From Methylobacterium sp. CB376 (GTDB taxonomy: Bacteria; Pseudomonadota; Alphaproteobacteria; Rhizobiales; Beijerinckiaceae): a DNA stretch of 64,000 bases. Below the pieces are notes generated by a model that did no database searches, was not told where the DNA came from, and saw only the letters and a program-made list of their open reading frames with translations. Location: assembly GCF_029714205.1 (NCBI RefSeq), contig NZ_CP121648.1, forward strand, positions 248,001-312,000, read 5' to 3'. This document shows positions 15,761 through 27,807 of this stretch, in pieces (the stretch's first letter is position 1; each line of letters starts with the position of its first letter). Both the position numbers and the translations under genes were made by a program.

Positions 15761-17596
15761 ATGGACGATCTCACGCTCGCCGCCGCGTTCCCCCCCGCCA
15801 CGGGCGAGCAGTGGCGCGCCCTCGTCGACGGCGTGCTCAAAGGCGCGGAGTACGAGAAGCGCCTCGTGCACCGCACCCGGGACGGGATCCGCGTCGAGCC
15901 CCTCTACGGCGCCGCCGCGCCGAGCCCGCAGCCCCTGCGCGGCGCCGGGGCGCCGGCGCCCTGGCGCATCGCCCAGCGGGTCGACCACCCGGACCCGGCC
16001 GAGGCCAACGCGCTGGCCCTCGCCGACCTGGAGGGCGGGGCCGACGCGCTCACCCTCGTGCTGGCCGGGGCGCGCGCCGCCCGGGGCTTCGGCCTGCCCG
16101 GCCCGGAGGCGCTGGAGCGGGCGCTCGACGGGGTCATGCTGCCGCTGATCGCCCTGCGACTCGACGCGGGCCCCGGCGCCGCGGCCGCGGCCGAGGCCCT
16201 GGTCGCGCTCGCGGCGCGGCGGGGCGACGATCTCGGGCGCCTGTCGCTGGACCTCGGCATCGATCCGATCGGGCAATTCGCCACGACGGGCGCCCTGCCC
16301 GGCCCCTGGCCGGAGGTCGCCTCCGGCCTCGCCGCCACCCTGGCGGGCCTCGACCGAAGGGGCTTCGCCGGGAGGGCGTTCCTGGCGGATGCGCGGCCCT
16401 TCCACGAGGCGGGCGCCACCGAGGCGGGAGAACTCGCCGCCGTGCTGGCGAGCGCCGTCGCGCTGCTGCGGGCCCTGGAGGCCGGCGGGCACGACCTCGA
16501 ACGGGCGCGCGACGCCATCGCGGTCCTGCTCGTCGCCGACGCGGACGAGTTCCTCACCGTCGCGAAGCTTCGGGCGATGCGCCGGCTCTGGGCGCGGGTC
16601 GAGGAATCCTGCGGCCTGACCCCGAAGCCGCTCACCCTCCACGCCGAGACGGCGTGGCGCACCACCACCCGGCGCGACCCCTTCGTGAACCTCCTGCGGG
16701 CCACCGCGGCGGCCTTCTCGGCCGGGCTCGGCGGGGCCGATTCCGTCACGGTGCTGCCCTTCACGGCGGCGCTCGGCCTGCCCGACGCCTTCGCCCGCCG
16801 CTGCGCCCGCAACACGCAGGTGGTCCTCCTGGAGGAATCGAACCTCTGGCGGGTCGTCGACCCGGCCGCGGGCGCGGGCGGCTTCGAGGCGCTGACCGCC
16901 GAACTCTGCGCGCAGGCCTGGGCGCAGTTCCAGGAGATCGAGCGCGAGGGCGGCCTCGTCGAGAGCCTGGCCTCGGGCCGGCTCGGCGGCCGGCTCGCCG
17001 CGATCCGAGAGGCGCGCGGGCGCGACCTCGCCACCCGCCGCCAGCCGATCACCGGCACCAGCGAGTTCCCCCACCTCGCCGAGGCGCCGGTGGCGGTGCT
17101 GGCCCCCGCCCCCGCGGCGGCGACCCCGGCCGGCGCCCTGCCCTCGCTGCGCTTCGCCGAGCCCTTCGAGCGCCTGCGCGACGCCTCCGACGCGGCCCTG
17201 GCCGCGACGGGCCGGCGCCCGCGGGTCTTCCTGGCCAATCTCGGCCCGATCGCCGCCTTCAACACCCGGGCGACCTTCGCCCGCAACGCCTTCGAGGCGG
17301 GGGGCGTCGAGGCGCTCACCAATGACGGCTTCCCGGACCTCGCCTCCCTGGTGGCGGCCTTCCGCGCGGCCGGCACGCCGCTCGCCTGCCTGTGCTCGTC
17401 CGACGAGGTCTACGCCGCCGAGGCGGTGCCGGCCGCCCGGGCCCTGGCGGAGGCCGGCGCGCGCAGCCTCTACCTCGCCGGCCGGCCCGGCGCCCTGGAG
17501 GCGGCCCTGCGCGAGGCCGGCGTGACCCGCGACCTCTACGCCGGCTGCGACCTCCTGCGCCTCCTGGAGGAGGCGCAGGACCTCGCCCGGGCCTGA
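15761..17596 (+). CDS. mcmB: Methylmalonyl-CoA mutase small (beta) subunit
   Basis: 611 residues resembling the MutA/McmB chain of the heterodimeric mutase. The N-terminal half keeps the TIM-barrel framework (RIAQRVDHPDPAEANALALADL; HAETAWRTTTRRDPFVNLLR; SVTVLPFTAALG). The C-terminal ~130 residues form the Rossmann-like domain, but the cobalamin motif DxHxxG is absent, as in other small subunits, which are structural partners of the catalytic alpha chain. The complex interconverts (R)-methylmalonyl-CoA and succinyl-CoA, serving propionyl-CoA assimilation and the ethylmalonyl-CoA pathway used by serine-cycle methylotrophs. The large subunit gene is not in this window. Confidence 0.88.
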   Translation: MDDLTLAAAFPPATGEQWRALVDGVLKGAEYEKRLVHRTRDGIRVEPLYGAAAPSPQPLRGAGAPAPWRIAQRVDHPDPAEANALALADLEGGADALTLVLAGARAARGFGLPGPEALERALDGVMLPLIALRLDAGPGAAAAAEALVALAARRGDDLGRLSLDLGIDPIGQFATTGALPGPWPEVASGLAATLAGLDRRGFAGRAFLADARPFHEAGATEAGELAAVLASAVALLRALEAGGHDLERARDAIAVLLVADADEFLTVAKLRAMRRLWARVEESCGLTPKPLTLHAETAWRTTTRRDPFVNLLRATAAAFSAGLGGADSVTVLPFTAALGLPDAFARRCARNTQVVLLEESNLWRVVDPAAGAGGFEALTAELCAQAWAQFQEIEREGGLVESLASGRLGGRLAAIREARGRDLATRRQPITGTSEFPHLAEAPVAVLAPAPAAATPAGALPSLRFAEPFERLRDASDAALAATGRRPRVFLANLGPIAAFNTRATFARNAFEAGGVEALTNDGFPDLASLVAAFRAAGTPLACLCSSDEVYAAEAVPAARALAEAGARSLYLAGRPGALEAALREAGVTRDLYAGCDLLRLLEEAQDLARA

Positions 17597-17710
17597 CATC
17601 GGGGCTCCCCGCGCGCCGTCGCCCGCCTCGTGCGACGGCGCACCGATCCGGGGCAACCGCCGCGAAGCTCGGGCGTTTGTGGCCGGGGGCTATCCCAAGG
17701 GGAGACGAGA

Positions 17711-18100
17711 GTGACGACGATGCTGCGGGCCGCCCTAGCGGGCATGATCATCCTGACAGCCGCGGCGGGTCCCGCCCTGGCCGCGAAGCGCAGCGCGCCA
17801 TCGGTCAAGCGCTTCGACGGGACCTGGAGCGTCGAGGTGATCACCGAGACCGGCACCTGCGACCGCGCCTACCGCTACGGCCTGATCATCCAGGACGGGC
17901 AAGCCCGCTACGCCGGGGGCTCGGACTTCACCATCACGGGCCGGGTGCAGCCGAACGGGGTCGTGCGCGGCGCGATCAGCCGGGGCGACGCGAGCGCCCA
18001 GGTGGTCGGGCGCCTCGCCAATGGCTGGGGCAACGGCACCTGGACGACCTCCGGCGGGACGCGCTGCGGCGGGCGCTGGAACGCCGAGCGCCGCGGCTGA
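17711..18100 (+). CDS. Small exported protein, unknown
   Basis: About 129 residues. The GTG at 17711 has an AGGGGAG ribosome site at good spacing; an ATG at 17720 is the alternative. A signal peptide is clear (hydrophobic core LAGMIILTAAAGPALA, cleavage likely after ALA before AKRS). The mature part of about 100 residues is Gly- and Thr-rich and beta-like: FDGTWSVEVITETGTCDRAY, GGSDFTITGRV, GNGTWTTSGGTRCGGRW. Two cysteines could pair. It resembles small periplasmic heme- or lipid-unrelated hypothetical proteins common in Rhizobiales, but I cannot name the family. Confidence 0.72.
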   Translation: MTTMLRAALAGMIILTAAAGPALAAKRSAPSVKRFDGTWSVEVITETGTCDRAYRYGLIIQDGQARYAGGSDFTITGRVQPNGVVRGAISRGDASAQVVGRLANGWGNGTWTTSGGTRCGGRWNAERRG

Positions 18101-18211
18101 CGGTCGCTGGCGGCCCGCGCCACAGCCCTCCGGCGAACCTGCCGCAGATTCGCCCCGGACGGGGGGCAGGGTCGTCGGCTAGGACCCTCGAACCGCTTCG
18201 GCCGGCACCGG

Positions 18212-18616
18212 ATGATGAGACCCCTCCTCCTCGGCATGCTCTGCGCGGCGACCGCCACCGCGGCGGCCGCCCGCGAGCCCCAGCACAGCAGCGTCCCGCC
18301 GCGCGAGGCGGCCGCGACGGATTGCTTCGCCGAGAGCATCGGCAACAACCCGGCGGCCCTCGCCCATGCCCGCAGCGGGCGCTGGTACGAGGCGGCCGGA
18401 GTGATCGGCTACCTCTGCCGCCCCGAGGTCGACGCCATGATGCGCGACCACGACCTGCGCCACGGGCCGGGCACCGGCGCGCGCTACTTCCGCGGCGCCT
18501 ATACCCGCCACCTCGCCCAATCCCTGGAGGAGCGGCTGAAGCCGATGCTCGAGACCAAGGCCTGGGCCAATGCCGAGCCGCGGCCCGACGCCGAGCCGGC
18601 CTCCGCCAAGCCCTGA
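18212..18616 (+). CDS. Small exported protein, unknown
   Basis: 134 residues with a short signal peptide (MMRPLLLGMLCAATATAAAA, cleavage near AAA-REP). The mature region has two cysteines (ATDCFAES and YLCRPEV), a helical middle (GPGTGARYFRGAYTRHLAQS) and a charged, proline-containing end. No catalytic motif or known family is recognised. It follows the previous exported protein by 111 bp on the same strand and may share its transcript. Confidence 0.68.
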   Translation: MMRPLLLGMLCAATATAAAAREPQHSSVPPREAAATDCFAESIGNNPAALAHARSGRWYEAAGVIGYLCRPEVDAMMRDHDLRHGPGTGARYFRGAYTRHLAQSLEERLKPMLETKAWANAEPRPDAEPASAKP

Positions 18617-18628
18617 TCGCGGGGCCGC

Positions 18629-18957
18629 TCAGCGGGTCGGCACCGGCGCCGCGCTCGTCGGCCCGATCCCCTTGGGCACCGGCACGCCGGCCGCGCCGCA
18701 ATCGGCGTTGATGACGAGGCGGGGACCCGCGACCGGTCGAGCCGGCGCGCCACGATCGCCATGTGCTCGGACTGGTCGGCGACGGCGATGCCGGCGGCCC
18801 CGAACAGCACCGGGGCCCCGAGCCCGAACGCCATGACCCCGAATGCCATGACCCCGAATGCCATGACCCCGAATGCCATGACCCCGAATGCCATGACCCC
18901 GAATGCCATGACCCCGAATGCCATGACGACGTTCGCGGCGCGGCTCACCCCGACACG
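18629..18957 (-). pseudogene. Collapsed duplicate of the TadG-like gene with a 15-bp repeat expansion
   Basis: The frame joins the TadG-like N-terminal anchor (AANVVMAF..., FGLGAPVLFGAAGIAV) directly to what is the C-terminal end of the intact neighbour (ADQSEHMAIVARR, compare ADQSEFTAIVARG). About 400 central residues are missing. A 1-base shift near 18725 then moves the rest into another frame, which still reads PRLVINADCGAAGVPVPKGI and GPTSAAPVPTR up to a TGA at 18629, nearly the end of the intact gene. Within the anchor, a VMAFG unit is repeated six times (18831-18920). A GTG near 18957 is the only visible start. This is a dead paralogue. Confidence 0.72.
18831..18920. repeat. 15-bp perfect tandem repeat, six copies
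   Basis: CCATGACCCCGAATG repeats six times without a mismatch (starts at 18831, 18846, 18861, 18876, 18891, 18906), followed by a partial copy. On the minus strand it encodes VMAFG per unit inside the TadG-like pseudogene. Perfect identity shows recent slippage. Confidence 0.95.
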
Positions 18958-19076
18958 CCTCGGCGCCTCCGCGAGGTGTCCCCCATCACCGACCCGTGCT
19001 CCGCTCGCCGGACGTATCGGACCGGACTCTCGCTCATGCCGCGCTGACGGGCGCGGCGGGTCGGCCCGCCGGATCG

Positions 19077-20561
19077 TCAATGCGTCAGGGTCGGCATGGC
19101 GCTGGTCGGCCCGATCCCCTTGGGCACCGGCACGTCGGTCGCGCCGTAATCGGCGTTGATGACGAGGCGGGGCGCGCTGGAGAGGTCGATCCCGCGCGCG
19201 ACGATGGCGGTGAACTCGGACTGGTCGGCCACGACCTGGTTCGTCCTCACCGTGAAGGTGCCGCGCGGCAGGTAGATCGTGCCGACGAGGCGCCGGGCGG
19301 AATCGCTCAGCACGGCGAATTGGCGCCCGGGAGGAGCGTCGCGATCCTCGAAGAACAACAGCCCGGCCATGCTCCCGGTCTTGCCCGCCGTGAGGGACAC
19401 CGTGGAGCGGGGCATGAACTGCACCGGGCGCACCGCGCCGTCCTGGTCCGGCGGGACCTTGCCGGTGAAGTAGAAGCCGACATTCGTCCCCGTGAGGATC
19501 CCGGGCGGGGAATTCGTGGTGGTCGTCCTCGGACACCAGAGCGCGTGCGAGCCCGGGACGAGCTCCGGCCAGTAGCACAGCAGCGGGACGAACGGGCGCC
19601 AGCCCCGCAACCCCCACCAGCCCCACCCCGTCGAGCGGGTCTCCTGCTTCTCCGAGCCGACCACGAGCGGCCCGTCCTTGATCACGTAGGTGCCCGGCGC
19701 GAGGGTGACGCTCGCCCCCGCGTTGATCATCAGGCCGCCGCAATAGGTCCCGGGCATGAGCGTGCGCCGCTCGTCCGCGATGGCGAGGTTGGTGTAGGTG
19801 CACCCGCCGACCGGCGGCGGCTCCCGCGCCTGGAGCGGGTCGCGCATGGGCGGGCAGCCCGAGATCGGCCGCGGCCTGACGTAGCCGCCGCCCGCGTAGC
19901 CGCCCACCACGCAGGATTTCAGCGAGGTCAGCGCCGCGCCGTCGGTCATCTGGAGGCCCCGGCGATCGGCCGACATCACGTAGACGGAGCAGTTGCCGGC
20001 GTCGATCCGGGACTGATCCCTGAGGGCGAGCGCGCCGCTGGCGGCGGCGTCGAGGACGAGGACGCAGACCTTGATCGTGCCGGCCATCTCCGCCGTCGCC
20101 TCGACGGTGATGTCCGTCAGGGTCGGCGTGACGAGGCGGCTCATGATCGCGCGCTTGCGCTGCGTGAGGGTCACGGACCAGCCATTGGCCGTGCGCACGT
20201 CGCCCTCGACCGGCCCCGGGGCGAACGGGTCGTCCGACGTCTTGCGGTAGCGCGGCGCCGTCCTCACCGCCACCGGCCCGTCGCCCTCCTTCAGCGGCAC
20301 GAAGCGGCGCACCTGGCTCTCGGCGATGGCCTGCATGCGCTCCAGCTGCGGGGCGGCGATCTGGATGTCCGCGACGATCGCCAGGGCGGCCGCGTCCGCC
20401 GCGTTCTGGAGGATCAGCTTCTGATTCAGCCAGATCGCGTAGTCGACCGTGATGCCGACCACCCCGAACAGCACAGGAGCGCCGAGGCCAAAGATGACCA
20501 GCACGTTGGCCGCCCCAGCGAGCCAGAAGCTCCGGGCGAGCTTCGCGAGCTTCCCGCGCAC
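19077..20561 (-). CDS. TadG-like pilus-assembly/secretion-associated membrane protein
   Basis: 494 residues from a GTG at 20561. The N-terminus is a TadE/TadG-type anchor: charged MRGKLAKLARSFWLAG, one membrane helix (about 20-40, FGLGAPVLFGVVGITVDYAI) and QNAADAAALAIV, the hallmark of Tad-family pseudopilin-like proteins. The large periplasmic part has paired cysteines (SCVVGGY, GCPPMRD, GGCTYTN, TYCGGLM, LLCYWPE, LWCPR) and beta-helix-like stretches (INAGASVTLAPGTYVI). There is no recognisable von Willebrand A motif. Such proteins usually serve Flp pili or tight adherence, but no other tad/cpa gene is present here. A degenerate copy lies directly downstream. Confidence 0.78.
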   Translation of the reverse strand: MRGKLAKLARSFWLAGAANVLVIFGLGAPVLFGVVGITVDYAIWLNQKLILQNAADAAALAIVADIQIAAPQLERMQAIAESQVRRFVPLKEGDGPVAVRTAPRYRKTSDDPFAPGPVEGDVRTANGWSVTLTQRKRAIMSRLVTPTLTDITVEATAEMAGTIKVCVLVLDAAASGALALRDQSRIDAGNCSVYVMSADRRGLQMTDGAALTSLKSCVVGGYAGGGYVRPRPISGCPPMRDPLQAREPPPVGGCTYTNLAIADERRTLMPGTYCGGLMINAGASVTLAPGTYVIKDGPLVVGSEKQETRSTGWGWWGLRGWRPFVPLLCYWPELVPGSHALWCPRTTTTNSPPGILTGTNVGFYFTGKVPPDQDGAVRPVQFMPRSTVSLTAGKTGSMAGLLFFEDRDAPPGRQFAVLSDSARRLVGTIYLPRGTFTVRTNQVVADQSEFTAIVARGIDLSSAPRLVINADYGATDVPVPKGIGPTSAMPTLTH

Positions 20562-20964
20562 CCACGCACCCCCGTCGGAATTCGAAGCGGATTGAACCGC
20601 CTCTTCCGTTACGGAACTTCTTATGCGTGCGCCAAAACCTTCAGGTTAGAAGGCCTATGTCCAATCACAACGAAAGGTCTAATCCAAACAACCTTAGGTT
20701 ATATTTTGCGCGATGTGGTCCTGACGAGGGCGAGCCCGGCAGGGGCGGGCAGGCGCCCGCGGGGGATCGGCCGGTCCTGGCGCCCTCCCCGAGCAGAACG
20801 GCTCGCGGCATCTCCGCTCGGGCCGTCGGTCCCGCGCCATCCCGGCGTCCGAGCCGGTGGTGGCCGTGTCGGCAGACCCGCGACGCGTCGGAGGCCGGCG
20901 CGACCGCGCCGATCGGCACGGCGGTCGCGCGAGGCGCCGGAGGCTCCCGTTCCCGCGCGGCGCC
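20562..20964. other. Spacer with unusually AT-rich core, probable promoter region
   Basis: No gene is visible in these 403 bp between the divergently read-away ends: upstream of the TadG-like gene and downstream of lepA. About 20585-20720 is close to 50-55% AT, sharply different from the surrounding 72% GC, and contains two short hairpins of the form AACC-loop-GGTT (AACCTTCAGGTT near 20640 and AACCTTAGGTT near 20690). The likely use is a promoter for the TadG-like gene, read leftwards, with an operator. The rest (20720-20964) holds nothing I can identify. Confidence 0.45.
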
Positions 20965-22770
<1,806 letters not shown>

Positions 22771-22874
22771 CAGCAGGCGGTCTCCGGCGCCCAGGCGCGG
22801 CGAAGGGCGTGGCGCACGGCGTAAATCGGGAAGGCGGACGGGAGATAGCAGCGGGGGATGCGTGCGCCAAGACG

Positions 22875-22930
22875 GCGGCGGGCCGCACGCCGTCCCAGTG
22901 TCGAGCCGGCGGCGGGCCGCACGCGGTCCC
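22875..22930. repeat. Two-copy direct repeat upstream of lepA
   Basis: CGGCGGGCCGCACGC, then C or G, then GTCCC occurs twice, 34 bp apart, in the spacer between lepA and the oxidase gene. The copies are separated by a short unrelated segment, and no dyad is obvious. Function unknown. Confidence 0.6.
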
Positions 22931-22961
22931 CGGCATCGGGCCGGCTTCGGGCCGCCTCCCC

Positions 22962-24056
22962 TCAGGCGCCGAGCCGGTCCGCCACGTCCTCGGCGAGGGA
23001 CAGGCTGGAGGTCAGGCCCGGACTCTCGATGCCGAACATCTGCACGAGGCCCGGCAGGCCGTGCTCGGCCGGCCCGTCGATCACGAAATCCATCGCCGGC
23101 TGGCCCGGCCCCGACAGTTTCGGGCGGATGCCCGCGTAGTCGGGGAACAGGGCGCCCTCGGGCAGGTCCGGCCAGTAGCGCCGGATCGCCGCGTAGAACA
23201 GGGCGCCGCGGGCCGGATCGACCTCGTAATCGGGCCGGTCGATCCACTCGACGTCCGGCCCGAAGCGCGTGCGCCCGGCGAGGTCGAGGGTCAGGTGGAT
23301 GCCGAGCCCGCCCTCGACCGGGGCGGGGTAGATCAGCCGCGTGAAGGCCGGGCGGCCGAGGCAGCCGAAGTAGTTGCCCTTGGCGAGGACGAGGCGGGGC
23401 ACCCGCGCCTCCGGGTAGCCCTCGGTGGCGCGGGCCAGCGCCTGCGCGCCGAAGCTCGTCGCGCTCACCACCGCGTCGACCCGCAGCTCGCCCGGCGCCT
23501 CGCCGCCGTAGAGCGCGACCCAGCCGCCGCCGTCGCGGATCAGCCGCTCGACGGGCGTGCGGAAGGCGAGCGCGCCGCCATGGGCCTCCAGGTCGCCCTG
23601 GAGCGCGAGCATCAGCGCGTGGCTGTCGACGATGCCGGTCTCCGGCGACAGCAGCGCCGCCACGCAGGCGAGGTTGGGTTCGAGGCGCCGCGCCTCGGCG
23701 CCGTCGATGAGCGCGAGCCCCTCGACCCCGTTCGCCAGCCCCTGGGCGTGGATCGCCGCGATCTTGGCGCGCTCGGGCTCGGTCGCCGCGACGATGAGCT
23801 TGCCGGTCCTGGCATGCGGCACGCCGTGGCTGGCGCAGAAGGCGTAGAGGCGGCGGCGGCCCTCGACGCAGTGGCGCGCCCGCAGCGACCCGGACGGGTA
23901 GTACATGCCGCCGTGGATCACCTCGGAATTGCGCGAGGACACCCCGGTGCCGATCTGGGCCTCGGCCTCCGCAACGATGACCTCGTGGCCGCGCAGGGCG
24001 AGGGCGCGTCCGCAGGCGAGCCCCACGACGCCCGCGCCGATGACGAGGACCAGCAT
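22962..24056 (-). CDS. FAD-dependent oxidoreductase, L-2-hydroxyglutarate oxidase-like
   Basis: 364 residues. The N-terminal dinucleotide fold [20 protein letters not shown] binds FAD. It is followed by [15 protein letters not shown], a block typical of the LhgO/L2HGDH branch of the DAO family, and [19 protein letters not shown] and DYAGIRPKL near the end. Members oxidise L-2-hydroxyglutarate to 2-oxoglutarate and pass electrons to the membrane quinone pool; the substrate here is inferred from these motifs. It stands between lepA and pckA on the same strand with its own spacing, so probably its own promoter. Confidence 0.85.
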   Translation of the reverse strand: MLVLVIGAGVVGLACGRALALRGHEVIVAEAEAQIGTGVSSRNSEVIHGGMYYPSGSLRARHCVEGRRRLYAFCASHGVPHARTGKLIVAATEPERAKIAAIHAQGLANGVEGLALIDGAEARRLEPNLACVAALLSPETGIVDSHALMLALQGDLEAHGGALAFRTPVERLIRDGGGWVALYGGEAPGELRVDAVVSATSFGAQALARATEGYPEARVPRLVLAKGNYFGCLGRPAFTRLIYPAPVEGGLGIHLTLDLAGRTRFGPDVEWIDRPDYEVDPARGALFYAAIRRYWPDLPEGALFPDYAGIRPKLSGPGQPAMDFVIDGPAEHGLPGLVQMFGIESPGLTSSLSLAEDVADRLGA

Positions 24057-24165
24057 GTCTCACATCCCCCCGCGCGGCTGTTGCGTGGCGCGGCGCCCCC
24101 CGCGAGGAGACCGCCGCGCCCCGTTCGTCACGCTCGGCGGAGCCCCGCCGGGCCCCGCCCGCCCC

Positions 24166-25776
<1,611 letters not shown>

Positions 25777-25999
25777 GAGTGTTCCTCCTGGCGCCGTCCG
25801 GGGCGGGGGTCCACCCGGCACGGGCCGATGCCCTCGTTCCGTCGGACGCCGCAAGGTCTGGACGTGGCGACCGCCGCACCCGGCCGGGTCCGCGCCGCTC
25901 ACGCGGTGCGTGTGACCAGGTGAGGGCCGTTAGTAGGTGGCGAAACTTCGCGGTTCAATTGCCAACGCGCCGCAGCGGTGTAACAGGCCACAAGTTTTG

Positions 26000-26782
26000 T
26001 CATTCGCCGCCCGGGACCGCCGGCCGTTCCCGGCGGGCCTCGGCGGCCATCTCGACCAGGACCTGCCGCAGGGTTCTGGGGTCGCGAAGGCGGCGCGGGA
26101 AGGTCACGCGGGCGGTCCGGTCCGCGGCCAGGAGGTCGAGCCCCTCGGGATCGAGCCCGGTGAGGCGCCAGGGGCCGGGCTCCGCCCCCGCGAAATGCGT
26201 CGCGTAGAGGGCGAGCGCGTCGGCATGGTCGTCGTTCATGTGGGCGGCCGCCCCGGCCTCGCTCGCGGCGAGGCCCTCCATCCCGGCGAGGTCGGTGAGG
26301 AGTTCGGCCGCGCTCAGGGTCGCGGCCTTGGCGAAGCCGCCGTTCAGGTGCCCGGCCGCCGGCTCCAGCCGGAAGAAGGCGAAGTCCGGGAAGTCGGCGT
26401 AGAGCTTCGCCTTCGGGTGGCGGGCGAGGAAGCGGGCGCGCACCCGCGGGTCGTCGCTGCGGGCGGCGCGCCCGGCCACGGTGAGGCGCGGATGGGCGAG
26501 CGGGTCGCCCTTGCCGCCCGGGCTGAGCAGGAGCGAGCAGCGCGGCTCGGCCTCCAGGTTGAGCGTGTGGGCCGAGAGGCGCGAGAGCAGCATCAGGGGC
26601 GCGCCGTCGAGGTCGGTCGCCACCGTGACGAGCGATGCGAAGGGCGATCCGTCGCCGCGATCGAGCGTGGCGAGGGCCCCCGACCGGGTGCTGCGCAGCA
26701 GGTCCTTGGCGAGCCCGACCGCGTCGAACGGCGCCTGGGCGGCCGCGAAGGGGGCTGCCGGTTGTCTGTCGCTCTCCGCCAT
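26000..26782 (-). CDS. HugZ-family heme-utilisation/pyridoxamine oxidase-like protein
   Basis: 260 residues from the ATG at 26782 (GGGAG 9 bp upstream; a TTG at 26791 is the alternative). The N-terminal split-barrel flavin-binding-like domain (RSGALATLDRGDGSPFASLV, then LMLLSRLSAHTLNL) is followed by a C-terminal DUF2470-like domain (AAAHMNDDHADALALYATHF). This arrangement defines HugZ-type proteins, some of which degrade heme; many relatives are uncharacterised. The HMNDDHADAL stretch contains the His residues often conserved in the family. It lies between pckA and chvI, divergent from chvI. Confidence 0.8.
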   Translation of the reverse strand: MAESDRQPAAPFAAAQAPFDAVGLAKDLLRSTRSGALATLDRGDGSPFASLVTVATDLDGAPLMLLSRLSAHTLNLEAEPRCSLLLSPGGKGDPLAHPRLTVAGRAARSDDPRVRARFLARHPKAKLYADFPDFAFFRLEPAAGHLNGGFAKAATLSAAELLTDLAGMEGLAASEAGAAAHMNDDHADALALYATHFAGAEPGPWRLTGLDPEGLDLLAADRTARVTFPRRLRDPRTLRQVLVEMAAEARRERPAVPGGE

Positions 26783-27080
26783 GGCGTCCAACTCCCGCGT
26801 CTCGCGCCACCCTGGCCGGGGCGGGCGCGCCCGTCCATCGCGCCTCGCGTCGCGGGTGCGGCGGGGCCGCGCGCCGCCGCCGCCCCGGGTGCTCGCTTTT
26901 TGATCGCTTTGGGCCTAAGGGTGTCGAAACCGTGGCCCGGTTGTCACTGTCCAGCGCTTTGTGGCAGACAGCCGGCGGCCCGCGTCTCAGGCCGGATCCG
27001 CACCGGCGCGAAGTCGGGTGGCGTTCAGGAGGATCCTGCGATCCTGTCGCACGACGCCATCCTCGTCCCAGGGAATGACC
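26783..27080. promoter_or_regulatory. Divergent promoter region, hugZ-like / chvI
   Basis: About 300 bp between divergent starts. The only AT-rich part is 26890-26965 (including GCTTTTTGATCGCTTTGGG and TTGTCACTGTCCAGCGC), the likely site of one or both promoters. No clear operator dyad or terminator is seen. Confidence 0.35.
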
Positions 27081-27797
27081 ATGCCGACCATCGCCCTCGT
27101 CGACGACGACCGCAACATCCTCACCTCCGTGTCGATCGCGCTCGAAACCGAGGGGTACCGCATCCAGACCTACACGGACGGCGCCTCGGCCCTCGACGGG
27201 CTCAAGCACTCGCCGCCGGATCTCGCGATCTTCGACATCAAGATGCCGCGCATGGACGGGATGGAGCTGCTGCGTCGCCTGCGTCAGAAGTCGGACCTGC
27301 CGGTGATCTTCCTGACCTCGAAGGACGAGGAGATCGACGAGCTCTTCGGCCTCAAGATGGGCGCCGACGACTTCATCCGGAAGCCGTTCTCGCAGCGCCT
27401 GCTGGTCGAGCGGGTGAAGGCGGTGCTGCGCCGCTTCGCCGCCAAGGAGGCCGGCCCGGCCGCCGCCGCCCGCGAGGCCGAGGCCGCCGCCGCTCGCTCG
27501 CTGGAGCGCGGCCAGCTGATGATGGATCCCGAGCGGCACACCTGCACCTGGAAGGGCGAGCCCGTGACCCTGACGGTCACCGAGTTCCTGATCCTGCAGG
27601 CCCTGGCCCAGCGCCCGGGCGTCGTGAAGAGCCGCAACGCCCTCATGGACGCCGCCTACGACGACCAAGTCTACGTCGACGACCGCACCATCGACAGCCA
27701 CATCAAGCGGCTGCGCAAGAAGTTCAAGGTGGTCGACACCAACTTCGACATGATCGAGACGCTCTACGGCGTCGGCTACCGCTTCAAGGAAGCTTGA
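27081..27797 (+). CDS. chvI: Response regulator ChvI (OmpR/PhoB family)
   Basis: 238 residues from the ATG at 27081 (AGGGA at correct spacing; ATG 27075 is the alternative). Receiver domain with acidic residues 8-10 (VDDD), phospho-Asp 52 in [10 protein letters not shown], and conserved Lys in IRKPF. An unusual Ala/Glu-rich linker (about residues 120-145) leads to a winged-helix DNA-binding domain ([36 protein letters not shown]). ChvI is the essential-in-many-rhizobia regulator of envelope, exopolysaccharide and acid responses. Followed 10 bp later by its kinase. Confidence 0.94.
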   Translation: MPTIALVDDDRNILTSVSIALETEGYRIQTYTDGASALDGLKHSPPDLAIFDIKMPRMDGMELLRRLRQKSDLPVIFLTSKDEEIDELFGLKMGADDFIRKPFSQRLLVERVKAVLRRFAAKEAGPAAAAREAEAAAARSLERGQLMMDPERHTCTWKGEPVTLTVTEFLILQALAQRPGVVKSRNALMDAAYDDQVYVDDRTIDSHIKRLRKKFKVVDTNFDMIETLYGVGYRFKEA

Positions 27798-27807
27798 GAC
27801 CCGGCAC

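Noticed and set aside
15455..17656. 733-codon minus-strand frame opposite the mutase gene
   Set aside because: Antisense to a mutase subunit with clear family features; Glu/Arg/Gly-rich mirror composition.
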